NCBI GenBank assembly: GCA_039810885.1
Contig: JBDHXV010000057.1
Coordinates: 1-13,458, forward strand
From: BJGO01 sp039810885
GTDB lineage: Bacteria; Bacteroidota; Bacteroidia; Chitinophagales; UBA10324
DNA length: 13,458 bases
Direction of reading: 5' to 3'
Shown here: positions 1 to 6,680 of the stretch, piece by piece
Layout of the letters: every line of letters begins with the position of its first letter
Position numbering within the stretch: the first letter of the stretch is position 1
Notes under the pieces: generated by a model
Seen by the model: only the letters and a program-made list of their open reading frames with translations
Database searches by the model: none
Told to the model about the DNA's origin: nothing
Position numbers and translations under genes: made by a program

Positions 1-54
1 GATTGAATAAATGAAGTAAGAAACTCGAGTTGAAGATTTGCGAAGATCCGCGTT

Positions 55-97
55 GAAGTTGAAAGTTATTTTATACTGTTAATTCGCTTTCAACTTC
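55..97. repeat. 11-bp inverted repeat with 21-nt AT-rich loop
   Basis: GAAGTTGAAAG at 55-65 is the exact reverse complement of CTTTCAACTTC at 87-97. The loop is AT-rich. It lies 46 bp beyond the stop codon of the minus-strand T9SS gene, so it could act as a weak transcription end for that gene. No clear T-run follows on the minus strand, so this is not a textbook intrinsic terminator. The heptamer GTTGAAG also occurs at 29-35 and 52-58. The rest of 1-142 shows no coding potential that I can recognise. Confidence 0.4.
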
Positions 98-142
98 CTA
101 TTTGCATTCATCAATCTATGTTTCTTGCTCTTAGGTTTAACT

Positions 143-1990
143 TTATTTCTTTTCAATAAATTGCTTACTCCCCAGTATCTGCCCCTTCTGATTCCTTATC
201 AGTAACATATACGTGCCATCGCTTAAAGAAGAAGTGTTACATTGAAATGTATTTAACCCCGGGTACGCTTTTTCGCGATAAAGTTGTAAAATGCTTCTAC
301 CATTTACATCCAATATATCCACGATAATGTAATCCTCGTTGCTTAAAGTGAAATTGCATGTAATACTGCTCGATGCAGGAACAGGATATAATTGATTGAT
401 GTGAGCGACTGCCTCTACATAATGTGCCGAAGTAAAAGGCTGAGGACTAAGCTCAGCAATCCATGTATTTTGTTTCTTAGACAGGCCGCCATAAGTAAGT
501 GCTAACCATACGACCCCATTCTCGTTATATTTCCGCTGTGCTCCACTGTAATCACCCCATCGCTGTTCTGCCCCACTTAACACACTAATATAATTATCTC
601 CCTTTCTTATAGTAACTAAATCAGAATAGTTTCCGAGACCATCACTCATAATTGCCCCACAGGCGGGAAATATATTTGCTGCCGTATAGTTGATGCCTAT
701 GATTGCCGTATTGTCTCCAATGCCTATACCTGCATAAGCAATATTAGGATAGCCATACTCCACAGTATCATTTCGTATAGTAAATGCTTGAATATCCGGT
801 ATTACATTCTGCATATTTATGATACCATGATAAAAAGCAGCCTTGTTATTAACGGTATCGCGCGTATTACTTACGAATTGAATCAGATTGTTTTGCATAA
901 ATGCGCCAAGAATACGCGCATCGTTAGTTTCTAATTTCCGAGGTGGCGTCTGTAAGGCTCCGGGAGGTATATGGTAACGGTGATTGCTGTGTAGCAAACT
1001 TACCTCTATGGCAGCAGTATCTGCGTTCATACTATCCGGTATTTTAATAAGAAAGATTGTATCGCTGCTTACCGCAAAATTACGATTGGATAAGAAGTAC
1101 GCCGTGCCATTGAATAATTCGCTTCCATTACGTACAGGGCACATATTACGAATGTAGTTACCATTATATTTAAAGTTTCCATACAAATTAGTCGTTAAAA
1201 TTTGTCCGTTGTATCCGTCTGCTTTATTAAACTGCCACACTACTGTTTTAACAAATCCATTTTGCCACGTTTCATTATTCTTTAAAAGGTTAACGGTAAG
1301 GTACAAATGCTCTTGCGTAATGCTGATCATGGGAAAGTCCGTCCACAGCGTGTCGTTATATGGGTTTCCCGGAACCGAGTAGAACACCCAACCTTGTCGT
1401 GGATCGTTGGATTGAGAGAATCCAAGCACTATTGAAGAAGTTGAATCGGTGTAACCATTAAGACAAGCTAATATGAATCGGTCTGATTGAGGGTCATAAA
1501 GTACCTTCGGATCAAAATGCTCATTAGGAAGTCCAAGGACGGAACTAAGTGCAAACAACGATACAGCCTGATAAGCCGTATCCAGATTCAAATCAAAAAT
1601 TCGAACTGTAGAGTTAATAACCGACACAACCATATTGCCGTTAGAAACAGCAATATCGTTATCATTAGGCACATTATAGTTGTATGGATTGCCATAAAAG
1701 TTCTTGCCTAAAACAGGGTTATTGAGGCTTCGTTGCAATTTCTCTTGCGGTGTAAAAGGCTTGTGCCCATACAGTTGGTTAGCTAAATGCTTGGCGGCTT
1801 CTTTGATTTCTTCATCAGCACCGGCATCCGGTTCAGGCATCTCCAGATTGATTAGCACCGGGTTCCAATCCACTTTTATTTCAGCTTCGTTAACTATTGG
1901 TGACGGTGCTAATTGAAATCGCATTTTACCCGGCTGTGCCTGTGCAGCAATAGTAATAAACGAAATAACTATACATAAAATCTTATTCAT
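143..1990 (-). CDS. Secreted protein of unknown function with T9SS type A sorting domain
   Basis: This 615-residue protein begins with a Sec signal peptide (MNKILCIVISFITIAAQA, probable cleavage after Ala18). It ends with a type IX secretion C-terminal domain of about 80 residues, starting near LYPVPASSS (about residue 534) and containing the usual turns VDILDVNGR, SSLSDGTYMLLI and a final KQFIEKK. It should therefore cross the outer membrane through the T9SS and be released or anchored at the surface. The body (about residues 100-520) is rich in Asn, Tyr and beta-strand-like stretches. It has phrases such as YDPQSDRFILA and GFSQSNDPRQGW, which resemble repeat-type beta-propeller or sugar-binding exoproteins, but I recognise no catalytic motif and assign no function. 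The ATG at 1990 is supported by the signal peptide. No convincing TAnnTTTG box lies directly upstream. The decayed peroxidase fragment ends 33 bp upstream on the same strand. Confidence 0.9.
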   Translation of the reverse strand: MNKILCIVISFITIAAQAQPGKMRFQLAPSPIVNEAEIKVDWNPVLINLEMPEPDAGADEEIKEAAKHLANQLYGHKPFTPQEKLQRSLNNPVLGKNFYGNPYNYNVPNDNDIAVSNGNMVVSVINSTVRIFDLNLDTAYQAVSLFALSSVLGLPNEHFDPKVLYDPQSDRFILACLNGYTDSTSSIVLGFSQSNDPRQGWVFYSVPGNPYNDTLWTDFPMISITQEHLYLTVNLLKNNETWQNGFVKTVVWQFNKADGYNGQILTTNLYGNFKYNGNYIRNMCPVRNGSELFNGTAYFLSNRNFAVSSDTIFLIKIPDSMNADTAAIEVSLLHSNHRYHIPPGALQTPPRKLETNDARILGAFMQNNLIQFVSNTRDTVNNKAAFYHGIINMQNVIPDIQAFTIRNDTVEYGYPNIAYAGIGIGDNTAIIGINYTAANIFPACGAIMSDGLGNYSDLVTIRKGDNYISVLSGAEQRWGDYSGAQRKYNENGVVWLALTYGGLSKKQNTWIAELSPQPFTSAHYVEAVAHINQLYPVPASSSITCNFTLSNEDYIIVDILDVNGRSILQLYREKAYPGLNTFQCNTSSLSDGTYMLLIRNQKGQILGSKQFIEKK

Positions 1991-2023
1991 TACACTAATA
2001 TAATAAATAGAGAGTGGAACAAG

Positions 2024-2347
2024 TTAAGGATGAGAAAATTTCATTTTTGTCAGAATCTCTATATTGATAAGTATTTTGAGAAAAGAAATCATGTCTTCCA
2101 TATCTTGCTGTGTCATTCTATTCTTTGACAAGATGATAGGCTGAGTACCTATAGTGGGTGTTACATTAAATCCGCTGCCGTAATGTTGCAAAACCACTTA
2201 TATGGGCTGCACAGCGTTATCATACATGTATGATATTCTCACTATGACAATATACAATGATGGTATTTTAAACTTTCAACGACCCGATTCATTCAAGGTG
2301 ATTAAAGAAGAATTAGTGCGGTTATGATTAATCGCAAACCACATGGG
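2024..2347 (-). pseudogene. Decayed C-terminal fragment of a di-heme cytochrome c peroxidase / MauG family protein
   Basis: Read on the minus strand in one frame, 2347 to 2024 gives a chain of motifs in the order found at the C-terminus of bacterial di-heme cytochrome c peroxidases. These are NESGR, then KFKIPSL, SYMYDN, VLQHYGSG, a helix with ISFLKILI, and a final KFSHP followed by TAA at 2024-2026. In family members, as I recall them, the matching phrases are D.GR, FKVPSLRN, PYMHDGRF, VLEHYxSG, LIAFLKTLTD and a terminal F.xP. Two in-frame stops interrupt it, TGA at 2276-2278 and TAA at 2198-2200, and a third, TAG at 2348-2350, sits at the upstream limit. Typical residues are lost (RN to YI, HDG to YDN), and the heme-binding CxxCH part is absent. 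The 5' part seems replaced by the divergent gene at 2408. This is a relic and should yield no active enzyme. The family assignment rests on remembered motifs, not a search. Confidence 0.65.
2218..2235. repeat. Perfect 18-bp palindrome
   Basis: TATCATACATGTATGATA is identical to its own reverse complement over all 18 bp, with no spacer. It lies in the relic peroxidase fragment, where it spans the SYMYDN codons, about 150 bp upstream of the promoter of the 193-residue gene. It could be a dimeric regulator site, or a chance product of neutral drift. Confidence 0.6.
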
Positions 2348-2382
2348 CTATACTTCTATTAAATTTTACCGCAACGGAGAAT

Positions 2383-2390
2383 TAATTTTG
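2383..2390 (+). promoter_or_regulatory. Candidate -7 box TAATTTTG
   Basis: TAATTTTG matches the Bacteroidota -7 consensus TAnnTTTG fully. It is followed by CGC and, 17 nt after the box, by the GTG start of the 193-residue gene. No clear -33 TTG is present at the expected spacing. The box supports transcription starting close upstream of 2408. Confidence 0.5.
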
Positions 2391-2407
2391 CGCTACAATA
2401 AATTACT

Positions 2408-2989
2408 GTGCATACTATTGAGCCATATTACCTCTGGAGGGATTACTACAAAGCCGAAGAAGACAAACACTCTCCGTTTTATGGCCGCATTTATAGTGAG
2501 TTTGAGTATAGCAATACGATATATAATTATTTTATTCACCCGCAATGGGATGAATTCGGCTCTCCTACTCTCTACCTAAAAATTCTTTTTACCGATTATG
2601 AAAAGGGTTTTGCCATTATAGAATTGATTGGTGAATGGAATGATGCAATCGGTAATGATATAATGTTTTTAAAGAATGAAATCATTAATCCATTAATGAA
2701 TAAAGGAATTTATAAATTTATTCTTATTGGTGAAAATGTATTAAACTTTCACTCCAGCGACGATTGCTATTATGAAGAATGGTATGAAGATATCCGGGAC
2801 GCTAATGGGTATATTGCTTTTGTAAACTTCCATGAACACGTGTTGGAAGAGATGCGCAATAGGCACTTAAATTATTATGTGCGTTTTGGCGAAAGCCTCA
2901 ATGAGGTGAACTGGCGTACCGTAAAACCATTTCACATGCACAAGTTAGTTGAAAGCCTGATGCAAAAAGGTCTTCCCGAGAGTTTGTAA
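2408..2989 (+). CDS. Uncharacterised cytoplasmic protein, apparently conserved in Bacteroidota
   Basis: This 193-residue protein has no signal peptide or membrane segment and is rich in acidic and aromatic residues. Distinctive stretches are FEYSNTIYNYFIHPQWDEFG (residues 32-51), IELIGEWNDAI (71-81) and FILIGENVLNFHSSDDCYYE (104-123). I recall similar uncharacterised proteins from other Bacteroidota, which supports a real gene, but I know no function. The central stretch, with alternating hydrophobic strands and helices, suggests a small alpha/beta fold. The start is a GTG at 2408, chosen because an in-frame TAA lies at 2399-2401 and the next in-frame Met comes far too late. The segment beginning HTIEPYYLWRDYY looks like a genuine N-terminus. 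It ends 39 bp before bioB, on the same strand, but bioB has its own strong promoter-like sequence, so co-transcription is possible but not required. Confidence 0.8.
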   Translation: MHTIEPYYLWRDYYKAEEDKHSPFYGRIYSEFEYSNTIYNYFIHPQWDEFGSPTLYLKILFTDYEKGFAIIELIGEWNDAIGNDIMFLKNEIINPLMNKGIYKFILIGENVLNFHSSDDCYYEEWYEDIRDANGYIAFVNFHEHVLEEMRNRHLNYYVRFGESLNEVNWRTVKPFHMHKLVESLMQKGLPESL

Positions 2990-2993
2990 CTTT

Positions 2994-3023
2994 TTGGTGT
3001 TCATTTATCTTGTATTAGGTTTG
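2994..3023 (+). promoter_or_regulatory. bioB promoter: -33 TTG and -7 TAGGTTTG
   Basis: TTG at 2994-2996 and TAGGTTTG at 3016-3023 are separated by 19 nt, which fits the Bacteroidota promoter layout (TTG, about 19 nt, TAnnTTTG). The box ends only 5 nt before the bioB ATG at 3029, so the mRNA would start at or within a few bases of the start codon. This is the best-formed promoter in the window. Confidence 0.65.
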
Positions 3024-3028
3024 CACTT

Positions 3029-4027
3029 ATGACAACTGTACGTAACAACTGGACCTTTGATGAAATAGCTGCGATTTACAATAAACCTCTGTTAGACCTA
3101 ATATTTGAAGCAGCACAAGTCCATAGAGAAAACCAGCCACATCTTGAGATGAGAGTAAACAGTCTTATCAATATAAAATCGGGCGGCTGCACTGAGGATT
3201 GCGCTTATTGCCCGCAGGCAGCGCGTTACCAAACAGATATTGAGGTACACAGTCTATTAAAACAAGAGGATGTTATAGAAACAGCTCGCAACGCAAAAGA
3301 GATGGGCGTATCTCGAATGTGCTTAGGAGCGGCATGGCGCGAGGTGCGTGATAATCGTGACTTTGATCGTATCCTCGATATGGTTCGCGGCATTAATGAC
3401 CTTGGAATGGAGGTGTGTTGTACCTTAGGAATGTTAACCTATGAACAGGCTCAACGACTTGCTGATGCCGGGTTATATGCCTATAATCATAATATCGACA
3501 CCAGCAGTGAGCATTATGGTGAAATCATAACCACCCGCACGATGGAAGATCGACTCGCAACGTTGGAAAATGTTCGTAAAACAAATATGACAATTTGCAG
3601 CGGAGGTATCGTAGGCCTTGGAGAAAATGAAAACGACCGCATCGGTATGTTATTAATTTTGGCAAATCTTCCACAACACCCTGAGTCTGTGCCTATCAAT
3701 GCCCTGGTTCCTGTTAAAGGAACTCCGCTAGAAAATCAGCCTCGTGTTCCGTTTGATGAAATGGTTCGGATGGTTGCTACGGCACGAATTATCATGCCTG
3801 GCTCTGTTGTGCGTCTGTCGGCAGGTAGAAAAGAAATGAGTATTGCAGAGCAAGCTCTTTGTTATATGGCAGGTGCCAATTCTATTTTCGCCGGAGATAA
3901 ACTTCTCACCACATCTAATCCGAGCTATGAAGAGGATATGAATATGCTGAAAATTTTGGGGTTGGTTCCCCGTGAGCCTTATCAAGATGGCGAGGTTTGC
4001 CGCATTAGTAAGGTCGAGGTTCATTAA
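3029..4027 (+). CDS. bioB: Biotin synthase
   Basis: Radical-SAM enzyme that inserts sulfur into dethiobiotin to make biotin, the last step of the pathway, in the cytoplasm. The protein is 332 residues, close to the usual length. The radical-SAM cluster motif is CTEDCAYC (Cys54, Cys58, Cys61). The auxiliary [2Fe-2S] cluster ligands match the E. coli pattern: Cys98 in RMCLGAAWR, Cys130 in EVCCTLG, Cys190 in ICSGGI, and Arg262 in VRLSAGR. YNHNIDTS (152-159) is the conserved substrate/SAM-site segment. The ATG is right because the N-terminus (WTFDEIAAIYNKPLLDL) aligns in register with E. coli BioB (WTLSQVTELFEKPLLDL). bioF starts 5 nt after the stop, so the two form an operon. No operator for a known biotin regulator (BirA or BioR) is visible. 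bioA, bioC, bioD and bioH are not in the window. Confidence 0.98.
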   Translation: MTTVRNNWTFDEIAAIYNKPLLDLIFEAAQVHRENQPHLEMRVNSLINIKSGGCTEDCAYCPQAARYQTDIEVHSLLKQEDVIETARNAKEMGVSRMCLGAAWREVRDNRDFDRILDMVRGINDLGMEVCCTLGMLTYEQAQRLADAGLYAYNHNIDTSSEHYGEIITTRTMEDRLATLENVRKTNMTICSGGIVGLGENENDRIGMLLILANLPQHPESVPINALVPVKGTPLENQPRVPFDEMVRMVATARIIMPGSVVRLSAGRKEMSIAEQALCYMAGANSIFAGDKLLTTSNPSYEEDMNMLKILGLVPREPYQDGEVCRISKVEVH

Positions 4028-4032
4028 AAAAC

Positions 4033-5154
4033 ATGCCTTCCTCTTTTGATGCGTATTTTGATACTGCCTTGAATGAAAGGGCAGCAAAGGGCTTATTGCG
4101 CACTCTTCAAGTCGTTTTGGGAAAAACCGACTTTACTTCAAACGATTATTTAGGTATCGCACGAAATGCAGATATACAGAATCACTATTTAAACAGATTA
4201 CAGCAAAAACAGGGTAAACAGTTGAATGGCAGCACAGGTTCTCGTTTACTGAGTGGCAACTCTGATACTATTTTGGAATTTGAGCACTGGTATGCCGGTG
4301 AAACAGCAGCAGAATCTGCATTGATTTTTAACTCGGGATATGATGCAAACGTTGGGTTATTCTCTTCTATAATACAACGCAATGAAGTGGTTCTATGTGA
4401 CGAGTTAAATCATGCAAGCATTATCGACGGTATTCGTTTAAGCCGTGCAAAGCGAATTCGCTTTAAACATAATGATTTGAATGATCTTGAGAAAAAGCTT
4501 CGTTCCCTAAACGGGAGAAAGTATGTCGCCGTTGAATCGGTTTATTCTATGGAAGGTGATCTCTGTCCATTGAATGATATACTTGGCCTCTGTGAGCAAT
4601 ACAACGCTGCATTGATTGTGGATGAAGCACATGCCGTTGGAATTATGGGGAGCAAGGGATTAGGCTTAGTTGATGAATTGCAGTTAAGCCAGCACCCTAA
4701 TCTCCTTGCTCGTATTCATACATTTGGAAAAGCGATAGGTTGCCATGGGGCTTGTATTCTTGGCTCGGCAAGGTTAAAGCAGTACCTTATCAACTTTGCA
4801 AGATCTTTAATTTATTCTACGGCCTTAGCTCCGCACCACATTCTCTTGTTAAGAACTTGTTTGGAGTATGCAATGCTTGCCGATAAAGAACGAACAGAGT
4901 TATTAGAAAATATTTCCGTTTACAATTCACAAATGGGAGGCAATCTATATACACCTATTAAAGCCTATATGATTCATGGGAATGAAGCCACACGAATGGC
5001 CGCATCAGTATTACAAAAGCAAGGCTTTGATGTGAGACCTATATTATCTCCTACAGTTGCCCCGGGTACAGAGCGTTTGCGAATCGTCCTGCATGCATTT
5101 AATACCTCAGAAGAAATAAAACGGCTAACGCAATCGTTACATAAAATATCCTAA
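4033..5154 (+). CDS. bioF: 8-amino-7-oxononanoate synthase (KAPA synthase)
   Basis: PLP-dependent alpha-oxoamine synthase that condenses pimeloyl-ACP or pimeloyl-CoA with L-alanine to give 8-amino-7-oxononanoate, the first committed step of biotin ring assembly. The protein has 373 residues (E. coli BioF has 384). Visible motifs are FTSNDYLG (34-41), NGSTGSRLLSG (65-75), DELNHASIIDG (123-133, His127 stacking on PLP), VDEAHAVGIMGSKGLG (196-211, Asp197 and His200 contacting the cofactor), HTFGKAIG (229-236, Lys233 forming the Schiff base) and FARSLIYSTALAP (255-267). The related enzyme 2-amino-3-ketobutyrate CoA ligase (Kbl) shares the fold, but the position directly behind bioB makes BioF much more likely. 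It starts 5 nt after bioB and is probably translated from the same mRNA. Confidence 0.95.
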   Translation: MPSSFDAYFDTALNERAAKGLLRTLQVVLGKTDFTSNDYLGIARNADIQNHYLNRLQQKQGKQLNGSTGSRLLSGNSDTILEFEHWYAGETAAESALIFNSGYDANVGLFSSIIQRNEVVLCDELNHASIIDGIRLSRAKRIRFKHNDLNDLEKKLRSLNGRKYVAVESVYSMEGDLCPLNDILGLCEQYNAALIVDEAHAVGIMGSKGLGLVDELQLSQHPNLLARIHTFGKAIGCHGACILGSARLKQYLINFARSLIYSTALAPHHILLLRTCLEYAMLADKERTELLENISVYNSQMGGNLYTPIKAYMIHGNEATRMAASVLQKQGFDVRPILSPTVAPGTERLRIVLHAFNTSEEIKRLTQSLHKIS

Positions 5155-5214
5155 TTCTATTACTCTCTATTAATATCTTTTTAACTTAAATTCAAACTCT
5201 GAAATCAGATACCA

Positions 5215-5730
5215 ATGTATAGATTAATTTATTCAACAATACTGTTGCTTATTTATGCCAGCTTTAGTTCTTGTATTCGGGAAAAAACTGTTTTTAATTA
5301 TGAAATTAATAATGCTGAATTCGTTTCAGATGATATGGTATTTGAAGGCTCAAATACCTTGCAATTAAAATACATGCCGCAATTGGCTCAGGCAGCGGGG
5401 ATAAGCACTTTAACCGAGGACCAGATTATAAGTGTGAAGTTGACAAAAGCTACCCTGAGCACGGAAGACAGTATGCATTTTGATAATATAAACAGCATTA
5501 CGCTTCAACTTTCTACAGACAAAACCGACATGCAAGAGATTGCTGTAATAAGCCCTGTTTCAGAAAATTCAGATCAATTGAATATGACGGTTTCAGCAGA
5601 AACTGATGTAGCGGAGGCCTTTAAACAAAAAGAAATTTATCTGATAGCTGATATCGATGTGAAACAAGATCAGACTATGCCCATTCATTTTAAAGCAGCA
5701 CTCGTATTTGAAATTACGATAAAAAAATAA
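5215..5730 (+). CDS. Small predicted lipoprotein of unknown function
   Basis: A 171-residue protein with a lipoprotein signal peptide: MYRLIYSTILLLIYASFSSC, with Cys20 as the lipidation site. The mature part is a Thr/Ser/Asp-rich, beta-strand-like domain that resembles many small Bacteroidota envelope lipoproteins, but I recognise no family. It ends with a hydrophobic strand, LVFEITIKK. It lies 60 bp after bioF and 4 bp before the DUF2147 gene on the same strand, so it is probably co-transcribed with the latter. A weak promoter-like TATCTTTT (one mismatch to TAnnTTTG) lies at 5174-5181, which would separate this pair from bioBF. Confidence 0.8.
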   Translation: MYRLIYSTILLLIYASFSSCIREKTVFNYEINNAEFVSDDMVFEGSNTLQLKYMPQLAQAAGISTLTEDQIISVKLTKATLSTEDSMHFDNINSITLQLSTDKTDMQEIAVISPVSENSDQLNMTVSAETDVAEAFKQKEIYLIADIDVKQDQTMPIHFKAALVFEITIKK

Positions 5731-5734
5731 GACT

Positions 5735-6205
5735 ATGTTACGCACACTTTCCTTGCTTCTTTCTCTCAGCTTCTTCAGTTTAGATATACTAGCACAATCC
5801 AATCCTGATGACCTGCTTGGCTTGTGGACTGCCGGTAGTGGTAAGGTGCATGTGAAAATTGAAAAGGTTGGGAATAAATATTATGGTAAAATTGTATGGT
5901 TGAAAATACCGATTGATCCAATAACCCAAAAGCCCAAAACAGATAAGAATAACCCGAATGAATCGCTCAGAAACACCCCTTTAAAAGGCTGCAGAATATT
6001 AAAAGACTTCGAGAGCAAAGGCGAAGGAGTATGGAAGAATGGAACTATTTACGACCCGGAAAATGGTAAGACATACAGTTGTTATATCAAAATGAGAGAT
6101 ATTAACACACTGGATATACGCGGTTATATTGGTATTTCGGCTATTGGACGAACAGATGTCTGGAAACGTTACGAGCCCTCTAAGGATGATGTAAAGTTGC
6201 ATTAA
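5735..6205 (+). CDS. DUF2147 family exported protein
   Basis: A 156-residue protein with a Sec signal peptide (MLRTLSLLLSLSFFSLDILA, cleavage after Ala20) and a single DUF2147 domain covering most of the mature chain. Typical family features are DDLLGLWTAGSGKVHVKI near residues 25-42, YYGKIVWLK, GTIYDPENGKTYSCYIKM, LDIRGYIGISAIGRTDVWKR, and an Asp- and Lys-rich linker in between. The family is a small secreted or periplasmic beta-barrel-like fold of unknown biochemical role, common in Proteobacteria and Bacteroidota. It starts 4 nt after the preceding lipoprotein gene, so the two are likely one transcription unit. Its 3' end faces the minus-strand lipoprotein gene across 28 bp. Confidence 0.92.
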   Translation: MLRTLSLLLSLSFFSLDILAQSNPDDLLGLWTAGSGKVHVKIEKVGNKYYGKIVWLKIPIDPITQKPKTDKNNPNESLRNTPLKGCRILKDFESKGEGVWKNGTIYDPENGKTYSCYIKMRDINTLDIRGYIGISAIGRTDVWKRYEPSKDDVKLH

Positions 6206-6233
6206 TGCCGAGCTCGTAAGAGCATAGCCTATT

Positions 6234-6680
6234 TTAATTACAATCTAATGTGAGCGGAGATGTTGTAACGGAATTACTCATGTGCCCCGCACGATCTTTA
6301 ATGCGAATCGTATAAGTCAGTTGATCGGTATCTACGCCTGCCTTGCAGGCAAATGGTCCAATGGTAACCGTAACTTCGCCGGAAATGGCTTTAACCGAAC
6401 CTGATGGAGTTATATTAGGTAGTTGATATTTTTTTACCGAGTTGTCGCGTGAATCAGTAAGGAAAAGGTTTAATGTCGTATCGTTTTTGTTCAAAGGTCC
6501 TATATCACCATCTCCATCCGTAAAAGTAAAAACCAATTGAATTGAATCACTAAAAGCCTTAATGGAACTTTTACTAAAACGCACAAACGTAATAGACGGG
6601 GTATCGCTATAATTGGGAGGCTTAATACACGACGTAATTAAGACAACACCTATGAAACAAAAAACAAAGAGTTTTTGCAT
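6234..6680 (-). CDS. Small lipoprotein with DxDxDG-type calcium motif
   Basis: A 148-residue protein with a clear lipoprotein signal (MQKLFVFCFIGVVLITSC, Cys18). It carries FTDGDGDIG at 53-61, an Asp-rich loop (Asp55, Asp57, Asp59) that resembles calcium-binding loops in Bacteroidota envelope lipoproteins. The rest looks like one immunoglobulin-like beta-sandwich (VFTFTDGDG..., YTIRIKDRAGHMSN). The ATG at 6680 overlaps the TAA of the upstream metalloprotease gene by one base (TAATG), so translation is probably coupled. It is likely a surface-exposed or periplasmic partner of the protease, but that is inference from gene order. The function is unknown. Confidence 0.85.
   Translation of the reverse strand: MQKLFVFCFIGVVLITSCIKPPNYSDTPSITFVRFSKSSIKAFSDSIQLVFTFTDGDGDIGPLNKNDTTLNLFLTDSRDNSVKKYQLPNITPSGSVKAISGEVTVTIGPFACKAGVDTDQLTYTIRIKDRAGHMSNSVTTSPLTLDCN

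Noticed and set aside
2343..2579. 78-codon plus-strand open frame beginning MGYTSIKFYRNG
   Set aside because: It overlaps the 193-residue gene in another frame, its protein looks random, and its first part is covered by the minus-strand relic and the promoter box. It is a shadow.
3728..4087. 119-codon minus-strand open frame across bioB and bioF
   Set aside because: Both overlapped genes are certain from their motifs. The antisense product has no recognisable domain.
6212..6223. GCTC-gtaa-GAGC hairpin between the DUF2147 gene and the opposing lipoprotein gene
   Set aside because: Only a 4-bp stem and no clear T-run; too weak to call a terminator, although a bidirectional terminator would be expected in this 28-bp gap.
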